DNA from: Cyanobacteriota bacterium
GTDB taxonomy: Bacteria > Cyanobacteriota > Cyanobacteriia > SKYG9
NCBI GenBank assembly: GCA_025054735.1
Contig: JANWZG010000181.1
Span: forward strand, 1 to 7,437
DNA length: 7,437 bases
Direction: 5' to 3'
Both the position numbers and the translations under genes were made by a program. Below are positions 5,876-7,437 of this stretch, one piece after another. The notes below the pieces were generated by a model, which saw only the letters and a program-made list of their open reading frames with translations, made no database searches and had not been told where the DNA came from. Each line of letters begins with the position of its first letter. Position 1 is the first letter of the stretch.

Positions 5876-7437
5876 ATGGCAGAGATTCAAATTAATACGT
5901 TAGAGTTCTTAAGCCAGATTTCTCCCTTTAGTCAATTGCCACCTACTGTACTGCGTGACCTTGCTGCTCGCATGCAGCCCTTTGGCTACAGCATGGGTAA
6001 AAAGATGATGGAGCATGGCAAGCTTCCAGGCCAAGTTTTGGTAGTGTATCAGGGTGTCATTCGGCTGTTGGGTTACGATACTCGCACCCAGATGCCAGTA
6101 ACCTTGGAGCGGCTGCAATCTGGAGCCGTGCTAGGTGCCGTTAGCCTCATGCGCGGGGTCGGGTGTGAAACAGCGATCGCCTCTACGGATGCCATTTGCC
6201 TGGCTATGTCCGCAGAGGAATTCTTACGCCTGATGGGACGCTACGGCGAGTTTGCCGATGCCATGCGTAACCAGTGTAGCCCGATCGAGGCATTAGCCCT
6301 GTTGGATGCTTACCTGAATCGGCAACCGTGGACGGGGGTAGAAGCTCGTCAGCTAGCTGCTCCAGCCAGTGCCCATGCTATCGTGCGCCAAGTGCAACCT
6401 GAACAAGCATCATTAACCGATCTAGCGCCAGATCGGTTGTGGCTGTTGGCTAGCGGCACAGTGAAAGGGCTAGCGATCGGTGATGAAGTTGACCTCACTG
6501 GCGGTAAGGTCACCCTACGAGTTGAAGGCAATCAGCCTGCTCGGCTGGTGGGCTTTCGTCCCCAGGATATTCTTCCCCCAGAAGCATCAGGCGTAGCCAA
6601 TGGCCATTACCCAGGCACTCCAGCAGATAACCCCGCTACTAGCAGCCCCGACCATAGATCTGACCGTGCAATAGCAGATATAAATGAGGTTCCCCCCGCC
6701 CCACCAGAGATTCTTGTCTATGACTCTGAGGCCGATCGCAGCAAGACCTATCCCCTGATCCAGGCAAAGGGCAATCAACCGACAACCTTGGCCTGCTTCC
6801 AGATGTTGTGCCAATATTTCAACATCCCCTTCCGGCGGGAGGCCATTCGGCGGGTGGTTAACCACCACATTAGCCCCACGCATGAGGTGTCCCTACAGAT
6901 TTGTGGCTCCATTGCCGACCTGATTGGTCTGAATGCCCAGCTCGTGACCCTACCGACTCTGAGTATGGGGCAGATTCCTGTGCCTGCTATGCTGATTTGG
7001 CAAGGTAAACCCGCGATCGTCTACAAGGCTAACGACCGAGAAATTACGATCGCCTCCCCAGAGTTGGGACTAATTCAGCAAAAACCAGCCGATCTAGCAG
7101 CATCCCTAGGCGAGATGTTGCCGGTACTATTGCTGCAAGCCACTAAAGAAACCCCGCAACAAAAATTTGGCCTCTCCTGGTTTTTGCCCTTTATCCGGGA
7201 ATACCGTCGTCCCTTAATTGAGGTATTACTGGCTTCCTTCTTTGTGCAACTCTTTGGCCTCGCCAATCCGCTGATGATTCAGGTAATTATTGACAAGGTA
7301 TTGGTGCAAAACAGCCCCGATACTTTGCAAGTGCTGGGCATCTTGCTGCTGATTGTGGCTGTCTTTGAGGCCCTGTTGAGTAGCTTGCGTACCTATCTGT
7401 TTGCTGAGGTGACTAACCGCATTGACATGAAGCTGGG
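5876..7437 (+). CDS. HlyB/HetC-type ABC transporter with CNB-like and degenerate C39 domains (5' part)
   Basis: An uninterrupted frame from ATG 5876 to the right edge encodes 520 residues, roughly half of this ~1000-residue family. Residues about 10-130 form a cyclic-nucleotide-binding-like beta roll (LVVYQGVIRLLG; SGAVLGAVSLMRG), but the usual Glu of G-E-L is Ala and the phosphate-binding Arg of R-A-A appears to be Glu, so cAMP binding is doubtful. A second roll-like segment (about 185-230) and a Pro/Ala-rich linker (about 232-290) follow. Residues about 295-415 are a C39-like domain: TTLACFQMLCQYFN aligns with the Cys box, GKPAIVYK with the His box and ASPELG with the Asp box, with Thr, Pro and Ser at the catalytic positions. 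From about 430 an HlyB-like membrane domain begins (SWFLPFIREYRRPLIEVLLA; NPLMIQVIIDKVLV; LRTYLFAEVTNRID), with helices near 446-472 and 485-502. The ATPase lies off the edge. Likely role: type 1 export of an unprocessed protein through the inner membrane with an HlyD-like adaptor and TolC. Confidence 0.9.
   Translation, partial: MAEIQINTLEFLSQISPFSQLPPTVLRDLAARMQPFGYSMGKKMMEHGKLPGQVLVVYQGVIRLLGYDTRTQMPVTLERLQSGAVLGAVSLMRGVGCETAIASTDAICLAMSAEEFLRLMGRYGEFADAMRNQCSPIEALALLDAYLNRQPWTGVEARQLAAPASAHAIVRQVQPEQASLTDLAPDRLWLLASGTVKGLAIGDEVDLTGGKVTLRVEGNQPARLVGFRPQDILPPEASGVANGHYPGTPADNPATSSPDHRSDRAIADINEVPPAPPEILVYDSEADRSKTYPLIQAKGNQPTTLACFQMLCQYFNIPFRREAIRRVVNHHISPTHEVSLQICGSIADLIGLNAQLVTLPTLSMGQIPVPAMLIWQGKPAIVYKANDREITIASPELGLIQQKPADLAASLGEMLPVLLLQATKETPQQKFGLSWFLPFIREYRRPLIEVLLASFFVQLFGLANPLMIQVIIDKVLVQNSPDTLQVLGILLLIVAVFEALLSSLRTYLFAEVTNRIDMKL
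6173..6180. repeat. HIP1 octamer GCGATCGC
   Basis: This is an exact copy of the highly iterated palindrome of cyanobacterial genomes, inside the transporter gene. Seven-base versions (GCGATCG or CGATCGC) recur across the window, for example near 1049, 5304, 5420, 5611, 5851, 6474, 7015 and 7048. They support a cyanobacterial origin. Confidence 0.85.

Overview
The window looks like a piece of cyanobacterial chromosome. The heptamer GCGATCG and close variants recur, with one full HIP1 octamer GCGATCGC at 6173-6180. The proteins resemble cyanobacterial families recalled from memory: a receiver-domain regulator, a four-cysteine small protein, a GNAT acetyltransferase, a DUF6930-like protein and an HlyB-like ABC transporter with an N-terminal cyclic-nucleotide-binding-like domain. 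Palindromic intergenic repeats of cyanobacterial type are also present. No closer taxonomic placement is possible from sequence alone, and none of the assignments was checked against a database.

Layout. 1-206 (minus) is the 5' part of a receiver-domain regulator that runs off the left edge. 207-623 is an AT-rich intergenic stretch with a perfect 14-bp palindrome. 624-932 (plus) encodes a small protein with a CxxC...C...C arrangement. 1040-1600 (minus) is a GNAT acetyltransferase. 2023-3672 (plus) is a 549-residue protein of unknown function. The GNAT gene and the 549-residue gene are divergent and share an upstream region of about 420 bp. 5876-7437 (plus) is the first half of an HlyB/HetC-type ABC transporter that runs off the right edge.

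Between the 549-residue gene and the transporter (about 3673-5608) lies a different kind of DNA: an island of decay and repeats. It holds a degenerate palindromic repeat, a broken four-helix-bundle (23S rRNA intervening-sequence type) gene with two stops and a frameshift, and an intact DUF559/Vsr-like nuclease gene overlapping it by ATGA. Three tandem copies of a ~105-bp MITE-like palindromic repeat follow, then a truncated minus-strand NACHT-type NTPase pseudogene with four internal stops and two frame changes. This reads as a hot spot of gene acquisition and loss between more conserved genes.

The intact genes do not form one operon and no shared pathway is evident. The transporter is probably a type 1 secretion ATPase, and its adaptor and cargo would lie outside the window. 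I found no convincing evidence of a wholly new system. The points most worth a second look are the transporter's C39-like domain, which lacks all three catalytic residues, the two pseudogenes, and the repeat array lying between the nuclease stop codon and the truncation point of the NTPase.
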